Assembly (NCBI GenBank): GCA_014898425.1
Contig: RCSZ01000010.1
Location: 1,612,001 to 1,676,000 of the forward strand
Reading direction: 5' to 3'
DNA: 64,000 bases
Source of the DNA: Botryotinia globosa
Lineage: Eukaryota > Ascomycota > Leotiomycetes > Helotiales > Sclerotiniaceae
Part shown: piece after piece, positions 24,093-34,969 of the stretch
Numbering within the stretch: the stretch's first letter is position 1
Layout: each line of letters opens with the position of its first letter
Notes under the pieces: generated by a model
Told to the model about the DNA's origin: nothing
What the model saw: the letters and a program-made list of their open reading frames with translations, nothing else
The model's database searches: none
Translations under genes and position numbers: made by a program

Positions 24093-25822
24093 ATGATAGT
24101 ATTCGATGGAACGAGCTCCAATATGATTATAGTTTCTTCAACTTTATGTCTCCTTTATTATATATTGAAGCAAACCAAGCTTTATTTCACGAGACGCCGA
24201 TTCCAAAAATCAAACGGTTGTCAACCAGCTCAAGTAAAATACCCCTTGAAAGATCCAATATTTGGTCTCGATTTGGTATTGGATACAATCAAAAATGCCA
24301 AAAACCTACGACATCCCGAAGGAACTTGGAGGCGTTATGAGCAGCACGGAACACCCTTTACATTCAAACTTATTACGTATCCCACGGTTTTCCCATCGAT
24401 ACAGAGAATGTCAAAACTATTCTTGCAACAAAATTTGATGATTTCCGGCTCTCGTCTATTCGAGTCGATGCAATGAAACCCGTGTTCGGACATGGGATCT
24501 TCAGGACTGATGGAAAACTGTGGCACAAATCTCGGGCACTCCTTCAGCCGACTTTTGCAAAGGAGAGTATATCTAATTTAGAGGTTGCTGAGCTACATTT
24601 CCAACATCTAATAAACCGTATTCCTCGCGAAGGGTCTGCTATTGATCTGCAAGATCTCTTTTTCAAATTCACCATAGATACGGCTACCCAGTTTCTTTTT
24701 GGACATTCCGTCAACTCCCAATCCAACTCAGACCATTCCTCGGGTGGCGTATCCGATGCAGAATTTGTGGAACAGTATACCTATACCCAACTCGAGGCAT
24801 CTCATAATGTACGACTCGGACCACTTGCACGATTTCGATATAACCATGCAGCTACCAGGGCTCAGAAAACCGTTTTTAAATATGTCGATCATTACATAGA
24901 TGTAGCTCTCGATGCGCTTAAGAAGGACCAAAGCAAGATCGAAACGAAGGATGACAACTTTGGCCCCTACATTTTTCTCGAAGAGATAGCCAAGTTGACC
25001 ACAGACCAACAGGTTCTGCGAGACCAGGTCTTGAATACCCTTCTTGCGGGCCGAGATACCACGGCTAGTTTACTTAGTAATCTTTTTTTCATGCTAGCAC
25101 GTTACCCGGATGTATGGAGAAAGCTACGAGCTGAAGTGATGCAACTTGATGGTCAGTTGCCGACGTATAACGATTTACGAAACATGAAATACCTGCGTCA
25201 ATGTATCAACGAATGTAAGTTTATTACTTCATCCCCACTCCTAATTACAAGTCCAAAATCAGACGCTGATGAAATAGCTCTCCGTATGCATCCTGTAGTC
25301 CCCACCAACACTCGCGAAGCCGTCCGTGACACTTGTCTTCCACGTGGTGGGGGAAAAAATGGTCAAGCACCGCGATTCGTTAAAGCGGGTACCCAAGTTC
25401 TATACGGCGTGTACTCGATGCATCGTCGCAGAGATCTATTCGGTGAAGATGTGGAAACTTTTCGTCCGGAACGCTGGGATCATATACAGCCGAAATGGGT
25501 ATGTATCTAGATCCAACTACTTTCTCATCTCAGCCATACTGATTTAAATAGGAATTTTTACCATTTAATGGAGGACCAAGAATTTGTTTAGGGCGTAAGT
25601 TCCTCGTGTTTCTTTGTGATAATTTAAGTAATTTATCAATGACTGACTTTGATTGCGGACACAGAGCAATTTGCATTGATCGAAGCATCGTTTGTGATTG
25701 TAAGAATGTTGCAGGAATTTGAAGAGATTGAGCCAAGAGATGAGAAGCCATGGTAAGAGGCATATACTCTGGTTTTCTGTTCGCACAATGGGACACAAGT
25801 GTCGTTGAAGTGCGCGACATAA
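24093..25822 (+). pseudogene. CYP52-like cytochrome P450, one frameshift and one nonsense codon
   Basis: Membrane-bound P450 resembling the CYP52/alkane and fatty-acid omega-hydroxylase group. Exons are 24093-25214, 25278-25498, 25552-25594 and 25665-25822, all with GT/AG introns. An N-terminal hydrophobic anchor (MIIVSSTLCLLYYIL) is followed by the I-helix LAGRDTTAS, the K-helix ESLR formed across the first splice, PERWD, and the heme loop FLPFNGGPRICLG. A single missing base near 24385 (after FKLITYPT) shifts the frame; downstream the expected sequence resumes (FPIDTENVKTILATKF). A TAA at 25754-25756 follows EKPW, yet the family's normal ending (FCSHNGTQVSLKCAT) continues in the same frame to a stop at 25820-25822. 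The total would be about 514 aa with one base restored. With only two lesions it looks recently lost, or the frameshift may be a sequence error. Confidence 0.88.
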
Positions 25823-26345
25823 ATTTCGTTATTGTATCAACGATAGGAGAAATAGGAGGAGAACTTATGTTTTGGCGTTTATAGAATTTGAAGCATAAAA
25901 CTTTCTAGGGGTAATGAATACCAGTTTTCAGATATTCGCTTTTGATGTTCTTTCTCGGAGCTCTTCTCTACGAGTTGAATTGCCGTATTCAGCTACTGCA
26001 CCCATCGAACATTCTCTTTTGAAGTTTGATAGTTGGATGAGTGTAGACTAGATTCATATGCAAGTCATCAGTCACCACATGGCATGGTCAAATACATTAA
26101 CATGCCTTCGATATCGACTCGTATTTGGTGACTTTAATCACTACCTATGTATCACACACTACCCTAAGTTAAAGCCTCTTATATTCATAAAGCTACCACT
26201 AAAGGGGGTTAAACTATGAAATGTCTTGGTTACAAGATTGGGCAATGTTTAGTGAGCATTTGAAGGCTTTCATTATTCAAACTCAAAATTGCTTGTGCCA
26301 AAGGCGTACCCAGACCCAAAAAAAAGCCGAGCTGCCAAGCTAAGG
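25823..26345. other. Intergenic stretch between convergent P450 remnant and kinase gene
   Basis: No gene is visible in about 520 bp. It should contain the 3' untranslated ends of the P450 remnant (+) and the kinase (-). Confidence 0.5.
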
Positions 26346-28288
26346 CTATGGAGGCTGATGTTTTCCGAACATAAAGCTACTCCCTGGAGTCAAATTGACG
26401 CCAGAGGTATCTTCCGTTTCAAAATTATTAGAGCCACCAAACTTTGAGGCCGAGGCCCGCTTTCCAAAATTGTAAGGCATGTTTACACCTGAACTTGAGC
26501 TGGAATCCAGCGTGGAGTTGAAGGCACTTGTGGAAAAGGAGACTGGCGGTGCTATTTGTTTAGGTGGAGTTACCCAAAAAGACGCCAGGAATGTTTCTTC
26601 CCTCTCTTTTTCCTCTGCAATCGATTCCTGGGTTGGATTATATTTGAAACGTTTTTTAGGGTTCTGATACTCCGGAATGCTTGGCGCAACTTTTTCTGGC
26701 CAATAATTGATCACTGGCTGGCTATCTTCATATATATATTTCTCTTCCATATTCTTGCAAAGGAATCTACCAGTGGAACATACATCTAGTAATTGTTTCG
26801 CAGTCATGCGCTCATGGGGTGAATACGCGAGACATTCGAGTAATGTTCTTATGAGAGTTTTCGAATAGATACCCGAGCTTTTTATCGTAGGATCATCGAG
26901 TAGACTACGTCCGCATGTCAGCACTAGTGTCCGTAGTGCTGCTGTGGAATCACTATCTGATGATGGAAATCCTACGTAAGCCATGTCTTGGCCTATTCTA
27001 ACTTGTTGTTTTGTCATTAGAAAGTATACTACTGCAGCTACGCCAAAGACATTGGCAGGTGTACTACAGAAACGATTCTGCATTTGAGGATAAAATTGTT
27101 CCTTTGAGAGATTAGAGAGTGGTAGAATAGAGGAAATAACTGAGTCAGATTAACATACTGGGGCGCCCCATCCGAGCGTCAAAGTACTTGCAACATGTTC
27201 AAGCCATCCGGGATCTTGTGAGTTACTAGGAACATGGCTTGCTAAACCAAAGTCTCCCATCTATATATTTGATTAGCCAACCGAAAAACTTTTTGGACTT
27301 CTATAGTTAAAGTTACCTTGAAGATGCCGATATCATGAGTTTCATCCTTATCCCCAATGAGTACTACGCAATGAAAGAATAAACATCATTGAGACTTAAC
27401 AACAAAAGAGGAGTAACTTACTGTTTGCCGGTTTGAGATCCAAGTGGCAGATAGGAATCCAGTCTCGATCATTTTCAGCCTCTAAATTCTCACTTCCTCT
27501 CTCGAGCATGATGCATGCTCGAGCTAAACACTCAAATATGTTCCAGATCTCTTTCTCTTGAAGTACAGTATAGGGCTGTCTACCATTGGATCAGCAGTGT
27601 GTTTCTTGCTGAATCCATAATAAAGTTAACTTACTCGATCCGATTTGCGATCCAAGTTTTCGACATCACCATTCTCGCAAAATTCAAGATAGATCCTGCT
27701 TTGACACCTCTTCTGACGCTTTTTGAAATTCTGTCTCCCGATATCAAACATTCCTCCAATGTTACGTGGTACAACCTCGCCTTCGTGGTATCCCTGATAT
27801 ATCTTCAGCACATGTGGCGTATTTCTACCCATGAATAATTGGAGTAACATCGATTCGCTCAAAAGGTCCTTATCTGATCCGTCAGCTTGTTTGACCACAA
27901 TATATCCAGGCATTGCTTCCGTTCCCTCTCCCGTTTTAATCTTTCGATACAGATCTGCAGAGCCGGCACTGCCTTGCCCGAGATGTCGCACTCCTTCCCA
28001 TGTTTTCTCAAATCCAGGCCATTGTTGCCATGTTTCAGCTAATTTCCTCCATGCTTCTCCTTGTATTTGTTCGCGCTGCGAAGGATTGTAAGAGTCCCAA
28101 TCGGAAGAGGAGGGTTGCCCGGGAGGTGGTGTACATGGTGGTTCTATGCTAAATATGGGAGTATACGATATATTAGGTGTTATATTAGCGCTACCAGGTT
28201 GCTGCGTAAGACCGGTGATAAGATTTTTGACCGGCAGTCGTCTACTACCAACAGGTTGTCGTTTACTGGGTCTTCTTCTATTAGCCAT
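26346..28288 (-). CDS. Serine/threonine protein kinase, 570 aa
   Basis: Protein kinase of unassigned subfamily. Five exons (28288-27635, 27575-27422, 27363-27317, 27260-27159, 27101-26346) join in frame with GT/AG introns. About 110 polar residues come first, then the glycine loop LGQGSAGSADLY, the ATP lysine in YIVVKQADG, the catalytic loop HLDLKPANIL (its last part made across a splice), and DFGLA. APEQF is restored by joining exon 4 (ends WGAP) to exon 5 (starts EQF). The C-lobe follows with CLAYSPHERMTAKQLLD. The HxDLKxxN, DFG and APE motifs are intact, so activity is expected. The last about 140 residues are a Ser/Asn/Gly/Phe-rich tail of low complexity. HLD replaces the common HRD, so it is a non-RD kinase. 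The substrate is unknown. Confidence 0.88.
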
Positions 28289-28933
28289 TGTTGTTTAATA
28301 TATTAAGAATTATAATAGTTAATAAAAGTGACGAGCTTTTCTCAGGAATTCATTAGTTCTTTATAAATAAAATATGCTTTGAGTTTCGATAGCTCTGATA
28401 CAATCGGACAAAGGAAATGCTAGAACGGGATCCGAGGCATTTCCTCCATTGAGAATTTAAAGAGCGCGTTCTTTGTACTCGTTGTTCAAACGCTGTTCTT
28501 CTCATCGAAACAAATCTCAAAGAAAGTATTCTCTTGAAGGATAAATAACCAATCTAACGACACTAGTTAATAAAATTGAAAAGGGGAAAGGGAGTTGGAG
28601 CAGGGCAAATGATGAGGTGAATTCACTAGCGTTTCCATTTAGCGAAAATAAAATTCGGTTGCGAAGAGTGCATGCCTCCACCATTCGTATATATTGTTTT
28701 GTCATTAGTCACATATTAATTTAATTATCACATACACTGAAAGTAACTGCATATCGTAAAATGTTCGTTTTTATCCTGAAAGGAAATTTATATTCTATTG
28801 ACCAAGGCCTGCGCAGCTCAAATAGTCTTGCAACCTATTGAGATACTGCTTGATACTTTTTTTGGTGTTTTATAAAAAGACAGCGCTTTATCGACCTACC
28901 TCCTGAAACTCACCAGGATGTCCCACTCACCTT
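28289..28933. other. Intergenic stretch without recognisable gene
   Basis: The sequence upstream of the kinase start is AT-rich. Nothing coding was identified; it should hold the kinase promoter. Confidence 0.5.
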
Positions 28934-29485
28934 TTACTTCTTCTTCGAGAACCTCCTCGCCATCTTCTTCATCCCTTCGCTCATCTTTCTCACCAACTTC
29001 TTTGGCGTGAAAGGCTCGACTTCACCCTCGACTGGGACTGTGCGTGGCTCCACGATTTCTCGTGGGGTTGGGGGTTGACTGAAGCTTTGACGGAGCGTCT
29101 CTTCGTCATCTCCCTCTTCCCAACTTTCCCTCCTCGCCGGAAGTTGATAAGATCTATCGAGTTCCGTGGCTGTCTCCTGTTGCTTGAGAACGCGTGTTCC
29201 CAAGGACTTCGGATGAGATTGTGGTAGGGGTGGAGATGGAGATGGTGGAAACTTGAGGTTTGCTACATGAAAATCTTCCAATTTCATGCTCTCGAGCTTC
29301 TTCAGATTCCGCTGGGTGGTTCTGACAACGCAGCTGAGGCAGTCACCTTCGTCTCTGTGGATCGGCTCCGAGAAGTGAAATTGGCAGTCTTCGGGAGCAA
29401 TTTTCATGCTCAATGAGTGGGGGCAAGCTTCGACGGACCTAGTCAAGCATCCGCAAGAGTAAGTGATAGTCATGTGGCGACACAT
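28934..29485 (-). CDS. Small Cys-rich hypothetical protein, 183 aa
   Basis: Not recognised as a named family. A single uninterrupted frame starts MCRHMTITYSCGCLTRS. Cysteine and histidine pairs (CRH, CGC, CPH, CQFH, CLSC) fall in the first about 55 residues, suggesting a small metal-binding fold. The middle is rich in Pro, Ser and Glu (PPSPSPPLPQ), and the end is a strongly basic, possibly amphipathic helix (RKMSEGMKKMARRFSKKK). There is no signal peptide and no membrane segment. The long intact frame with a plausible domain layout supports a real gene. Confidence 0.65.
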   Translation of the reverse strand: MCRHMTITYSCGCLTRSVEACPHSLSMKIAPEDCQFHFSEPIHRDEGDCLSCVVRTTQRNLKKLESMKLEDFHVANLKFPPSPSPPLPQSHPKSLGTRVLKQQETATELDRSYQLPARRESWEEGDDEETLRQSFSQPPTPREIVEPRTVPVEGEVEPFTPKKLVRKMSEGMKKMARRFSKKK

Positions 29486-30160
29486 GTTGAAGAGCTGGGA
29501 TTGGTTTTTGTGGTGAAGATGTTAGCTTGGGTTGGCTGTTGGTTTGTGAGTAGGAAGTGAGGACTGGAATGGTTTGAAGAGAGAAATGAAATAGAGGAAA
29601 GAAAATGGACCTATTTATATTTGAAACCACCTTATTGTTTAGATATAATTTGGATGCTATAAGTCAACAAATGTCGATTTATTACGCAGTGCATTTATAA
29701 ACTGAGGATAGAACCACGAAGAAACAACACCAGAACAACTGTGTATCATGGCCTGATCCGTAATTACTCCATCAGAATTTGAAATGTGGTATCATATTCA
29801 TCCGTCTTTTCCAAGTAGAAAATGGCTCATGTTAACCAGCAGCTTTTTTCAGACATCTTCAATAAGAGCATGTGCAGCAACAAAAATGCGTACCAGCCGT
29901 TACTTACATTATGAATCCTCGCAAAAATCTCTACTTGTGCCTTACAAAGGTTATTGTCTCTGTGCAGAAATCTCAGAACAGTTCAGAAATAAACGAGTTC
30001 TTAGAGATATAAACAGGACCCCTCTTACTTCCATTTTCTTCTCCCAGCCAGATTTTAATATCAAGCAAGACATAGAACCAACAAGAACTATGTCAAACAT
30101 TGAAACCAAAAAGCAATCAACTGATCTCGACAGAAAATCTTCAAACCAGCAACCGCAATC
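29486..30160. other. Intergenic stretch without recognisable gene
   Basis: Only short frames without recognisable features lie between the Cys-rich protein gene and the small secreted ORF. Confidence 0.45.
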
Positions 30161-30571
30161 ATGAAGAGCTTCATCATGAACTTCATCATCTGCTTGCTCG
30201 CAAGCATCGCAATCACGGACACCCACAACGTCCCACTGGTTGAGGGAATCAAGCTTTTCGAGCTCTTGCCTTCAGAAGTCCCAATCGACCTAGATAAATC
30301 CGGAATCGTTTTCAGACGAGTCTGGTCCCCATTTCGATGGAAGCTTGTCTTGTTCTGCGAATCGGACAACCTCTCCAACAATATCAATTGCTACTAGAAT
30401 GCCTATCCCACCAAAAGTCCGATCTCGACGCAACCACTGATCTTGTCAGCCAACGACGCCGAATACTTCGGGATGGCAGAGAAACGTGGCTTCCCCTCGG
30501 TCCCTTTCTCAGGGGAAGTCAATTGTGTGCGAGAATACGGACAAGAATCAGCTCTTTGGTGCGAGCGATGA
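30161..30571 (+). pseudogene. Candidate small secreted protein with an in-frame TAG
   Basis: The ATG at 30161 opens a frame with a likely signal peptide (MNFIICLLASIAIT). The frame stops at TAG 30395-30397 after 78 codons (SNNINCY), giving a 78-aa secreted peptide. The same frame then runs on for another 57 codons, containing NDAEYFGM and GEVNCVREYGQESALWC, to a TGA at 30569-30571. It could be a short secreted peptide, a secreted protein of about 135 aa broken by one stop, or a gene in which the TAG is the end of an intron (CTACTAG looks like an acceptor; the best donor, GTCTTG near 30347, is weak). No family was recognised. Treat as tentative. Confidence 0.35.
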
Positions 30572-31314
30572 GTTCACCAGTCGAAGGGGAGCTCATGAGT
30601 TGAGTGAACGAACGAAAATCGAATCAAAAAATGAAAAGCCTATTATGGCAATAAACTACAAAATTTCCAGACCCTAAAGTGAATCCATCCAATGAACATT
30701 GTATTTGACCAAAACCGAGAATAAAACCAGTACTTTGATATGGAATATAGAACCTGCAAAAAGCGTGCCGATGCAACCCTACTATACTGCTTCATCATCC
30801 TTATTTGATGTGCCCCCCAGAATCAGACTGAGTTAATAACCCCTTCCTTTTCACTTTCTCTGAGAGCCACCCTCAGTAAGACGGCAAATAGTGGCTTTAG
30901 AGGTACGAATCTGTTATTGTCTTGATTCTTAGCGCAAGAAACGACCTGTTCTCTGAATAAATGGGCACGTTATAATTGACACTATTCGAACGACTTTGTG
31001 TCGATGTTTGGTACTCGTCTCGGATTTCTAAAATCTCTGGATATATTCATTATCTAGAATTCATAACAAAAATATTCTGGACATCCCCACAAGATGTCTG
31101 AGAAGCGAGTAAAACCAAAACCAAAAGTGAAAAGATCATGATAGATGTAAAAGATGAAAGAGGATTTCTCATTTCGAACATTAAATCGTAAACATATAAA
31201 ACGCCGATAACCCAAGGCTATATACACAAACACCACACCCCGTCCCATGTAGCATTCTTCCTTCCATCTATGATCCAGCATTATAATTCATCCCTTTAAC
31301 CCGAACTTTATCAT
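30572..31314. other. Intergenic stretch without recognisable gene
   Basis: No convincing coding sequence. The part next to 31315 is probably the 3' untranslated region of the dioxygenase gene on the minus strand. Confidence 0.45.
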
Positions 31315-32335
31315 TTACATCTTCAAATCCTTTGGTGCCAAGATAATGTTGTACTCGAGGTCCAATTCTGCCTTGGGGTCACCGTGACGGGGCTTGAAGT
31401 CAACGACGAGATCTGGCTTGACTGCAAAAACAGTGTCGGTGATGAGGTATGGGTCGTTGTTTGGGTAGATTTGAGTTGTGACTGGCTTGTAGTTTTCGTT
31501 TGAGATCTGCGGGTTCCTGCATTAGCTTGCCAATCATATTAAAACATGCGGAGTAACTTACCATCAAGTGAATGTGAGCAGGTCTCATTGGGTGACGATC
31601 AAGCAATTTCAAAAGAACACCGGCTGGTCCATCTGTTGGCAGAGAATAGGCAGTTGGGTGAAGACAGTAGAAGTGATATTGCCCGTTCTCATCGGTTCTG
31701 AACTTTCCTCTCAAGTTGTTATCGGTTTGGTTCTCAGGGTCTTGGAAATCGTATTTTCCGTTGGCAGATGCTTGCCAGATGTCAACGACAACATTTGGAA
31801 TTGGCTTCTTAGTAACCAAATCGGTAACGGTTCCGTGCATCAAAGTAGTCTTTCCACCTGCAGGTACTGGGTCCTGGATGATGCTACCACCAAGTGGTCT
31901 GAATGGGGCGTTGGGGCTCCAGAAAGGACCGAGAATTGAGGAAGACGTAGGGGTCTCGCCAGACTCGGTCATGATATAGTGTGCAATTTCATCGACGACA
32001 CTAAGAACACTGTCAGATGTGAATGTGGGGTAATGGATTTGGCTAGGTACTCACGATTCGAGTCCGAGAACATCCGAGATTCTGTGGCCTTCATTTCTGA
32101 TGGGAGTACTGATTTGTCCGATAGTGTTGACGAAGTTGACGCCAGCCAACCATTCATCGATTGTGAGTTCGTTCTCTCTTGCGAAGTCATGAATGTGTTG
32201 GATGAGAGAGCCCATCAATTGTCTTGAACGAGGATCGGTCTTGGGACCGATCGACTTGATGACATTAGTAGTGAAAGTTGGATCGAATCTCTCGAATCCC
32301 TTGGAAGTACCGGTGGTTTCTTGTTGGGTTGACAT
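31315..32335 (-). CDS. Intradiol ring-cleavage dioxygenase (catechol/hydroxyquinol 1,2-dioxygenase)
   Basis: Non-heme Fe(III) intradiol dioxygenase that opens catechol-type rings between the two hydroxyls, cytosolic by family. Exons 32335-32055, 32000-31562 and 31506-31315 join in frame to give 303 aa. The N-terminal helical dimerisation domain typical of 1,2-dioxygenases is present (about residues 1-95). The catalytic beta-sandwich follows: [56 protein letters not shown], and [13 protein letters not shown] iron-ligand histidines ([11 protein letters not shown]). [12 protein letters not shown] and [10 protein letters not shown] come after the last splice. The chosen start is MSTQQETT; an in-frame ATG 51 bp upstream would add a poorly conserved leader. 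It is divergent from a muconate-lactonizing gene, which favours catechol or a related diol as substrate; hydroxyquinol cannot be excluded. Confidence 0.9.
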
Positions 32336-33160
32336 GTTGTGGTATTGATTAAAGAAGATGTGGGTTTGTTTGAATGATAGTATCAAGGAGGATGATATGG
32401 GAGGATGGGTGTAAAGAAGATGTTGATGCTGGAAATGAATAACTTACCTCGAGGAAAAAGGCCTACCTATATATGATTCTTTCCCCAAGTATGCTCACGA
32501 TATTCGCCCTAGCGATGGGAACGAATCAACAAGCATCTTAGGACTAGTCCGCAATGCCTACTACAGAATTGGTGATCGAGTGACCCCTCCAAAGTTCAAG
32601 CGATGGTTGAGACGGCACAGATCTTCGGTAACGCTGCTACAGCTAACGCTAAGTCACGGTTTGACCGGATGTATCTTTTGCCACAATTCGACAATGGAAA
32701 TACGACTAATTACTAGACTGTATGTCAAACCATCTGTCTTAGCTTCATGGTTGAATTGATCTAATTCGCCCTCCGCAATTACTACATACGATCAAGTGTC
32801 TGTGTGAGTGTGAAAGTTTTGCTCATAGAATTCTGTTATCCTCTTGGAACTGTCCGGGAAAGTCTTTAGCCGCCCAAACCCAAATTCCCGTGCGAAGTCC
32901 CCGGATTACGCCCCGCACTCTATGGCCCCGCCAACAGCAAACCAGGGGGTTGTATGACGGTAATGCCTCGATAACAAAATAATTTTCATTTCTTCAAGAT
33001 AATATTACGGTCTGTTCCCGTCATCAGCACACAATTGAGAGAAGTCGTTACGAGATTCCAATTCTAGATTACAAAGTTGGTCGGTCGTCTTGCATTGGTT
33101 CTAACGTGTATGTTCAGAAATTCGTTTGTTCGCCGACTGCACCCTCTACAACCGAGAAGA
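32336..33160. promoter_or_regulatory. Shared divergent promoter region of the aromatic-degradation cluster
   Basis: The 825 bp separate the start codons of the dioxygenase (-) and the lactonizing enzyme (+). No gene is seen inside. The head-to-head layout suggests joint control of both genes, probably by a substrate-responsive regulator. No specific binding site can be named from the sequence alone. Confidence 0.5.
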
Positions 33161-34443
33161 ATGCTTCATCATTTGATGGTGGGAACTTGGACCCCTCCAG
33201 GTGCAATTTTTACCATTGAGTTTGATGATGAAGCATTAACTCTGAAATTGCTCAAGAGAACACCAATTCCAGAAGATGAGCCAATTTCCTGGATGACATT
33301 CGATGTAAGTTGGGATCGCTGTCTGGTGGGAGTCTGACGAGCGCCAGTAGGCTGACCCGATATCTTCATGAATAGCATGCAAAGAAAAACATATATGGAG
33401 CTTCGATGAAGAAGTGGTCAAGCCATTCTGTCACAAGCCCTGCAGAAATTCAGCATACCACTTCGCATCCTATGTCTCATGACCGTATGTAACTTTCTCG
33501 GTCGCTGTATTCTGTGCGAAACCTTCTAATCGCATGTGTAAATAGCATCGGCGTCGAAATCTGATACGAGAACAAGAGCAATTTTCTGTTTAGCATCAAA
33601 GAAAGCACCTTATAATGTTTACGGCAATCCATTCTACGAATTCGCTGGACATGGAAATGTTTTCTCTGTCGATGAAAATGGCGCACTGAAGGAGAACATT
33701 CAAAATTATGAATATAGTCCCGAATCTGCGATACATGGCATGGTATTTGACGCGGAAGAGAATTATCTCTATTCTGCAGATATGTGGGGAAACAAAGTAT
33801 GGACACATAAAAAAGACAGCCAAACGGGTTTACTTGAGTTGGTGGGAAGTGTAGATGCGCCGAAGAAGGGAGATCATCCTCGATGGGTTGAAATACACCC
33901 CAACGGGAAGTATCTATATGCTTTGAACGAAGCAGGAAATAATCTGGCAGTTTATGTCATTGATGAGAAAACCCATTTGCCAGTATTCACAAACATTACA
34001 TATCCTCTGGTACCCCCAGGTACGCGTTCCTCCTTCCTTTCATTTTCTCGGAAGATCTCCCGCTTAGCGACTGACATTTAATAATAGGGGTTCCGAATCT
34101 GAAGTTGTATCGATCCGATGTTGTATTCATATCACATAGCGGCAAATATCTTTTTGCGACATCACGATCGAACGATTTCAAGGTTACAGGTTACATAGCA
34201 GCGTTCAAACTCGGACCAGCTGGAAATATCGAGAGACAGATTTGTCTGAATCCAACGCCAACAAGTGGAGGTCATTCAAATGCAGTTAGTCCTTGTCCTT
34301 GGAGTGATGAGTGGTTGGCCTTGACAGACGATCAAGATGGTGGATTTGAGATTTATAGATGGCATGAGGAGTTTTTGTATAGGGTTGCGAGAATTGATAT
34401 CCCGGAACCTGGTTTTGGTATGAATGCCATTTGGTATGATTGA
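33161..34443 (+). CDS. Carboxy-cis,cis-muconate cyclase-like lactonizing enzyme (beta-propeller)
   Basis: Fungal-type muconate/carboxymuconate lactonizing enzyme of the lactonase seven-bladed propeller family (Neurospora CMLE type), acting in the beta-ketoadipate pathway after ring cleavage. Exons 33161-33304, 33376-33484, 33546-34019 and 34088-34443 join in frame to give 360 aa, the usual family size. Evidence includes the N-terminus MLHHLMVGTWTPPGAIFT, then PISWMTFD at the first splice. HPRWVEIHPNGKYLYALNE, SDVVFISHSGKYLFATSR and SGGHSNAVSPCPW are each typical propeller-blade or active-site segments. It ends GFGMNAIWYD. It is divergent from the dioxygenase and followed 526 bp later by the enol-lactone hydrolase fusion, which supports a role in the same pathway. 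Confidence 0.9.
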
Positions 34444-34969
34444 AGAATGGAGAGAACAAAGATAAATGATACTTGTTACATAGTGTACACGACGTAGAGT
34501 GTAAATTATTGAAATGTAATTTTACCCAAAAATTTCCACATGTCAATTGGAGACTACGAGTAAATTATATTGAACCTCAAGGTTGACTTTATTTAATGCC
34601 TAAGGTTAAATCCAGGGTTAAGGCATGAATTTAGTCCCCTCACTTGGAAAATGCCGGAGAAGTTTCCGTGTCAAACACATACCCGGATTTCTAACCGCTA
34701 TCCAACCACCCTCGAGCCCACCCCCTCAATAATATGGGGACGATATTTCATGGCGAACAAGCATGGAGGGGCAGATGTGGCCATGTGAGCCGGTTAAGCC
34801 TTCTGCCCCCTTAATCATCTCGGTTCCGTCCCCAATGCGAAATTATTCGCAATTCACCTCCAGGAATCCTGTCATCAAGATATCTCTTACTTATCCAAAC
34901 GATTGAATTTCACAATCTAGTCAGTTCATACAGAAGACACGAAACAGTCCTACTACAGCATACTCAATC
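34444..34969. other. Intergenic stretch; promoter side of the hydrolase fusion gene
   Basis: No coding sequence is visible in 526 bp between two co-oriented genes. It holds the 3' end of the lactonizing-enzyme gene and the upstream region of the next gene. CGG-containing words occur (CCGGTTAAG near 34790, CGGTTCCG near 34820), but no defined site can be assigned. Confidence 0.45.
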
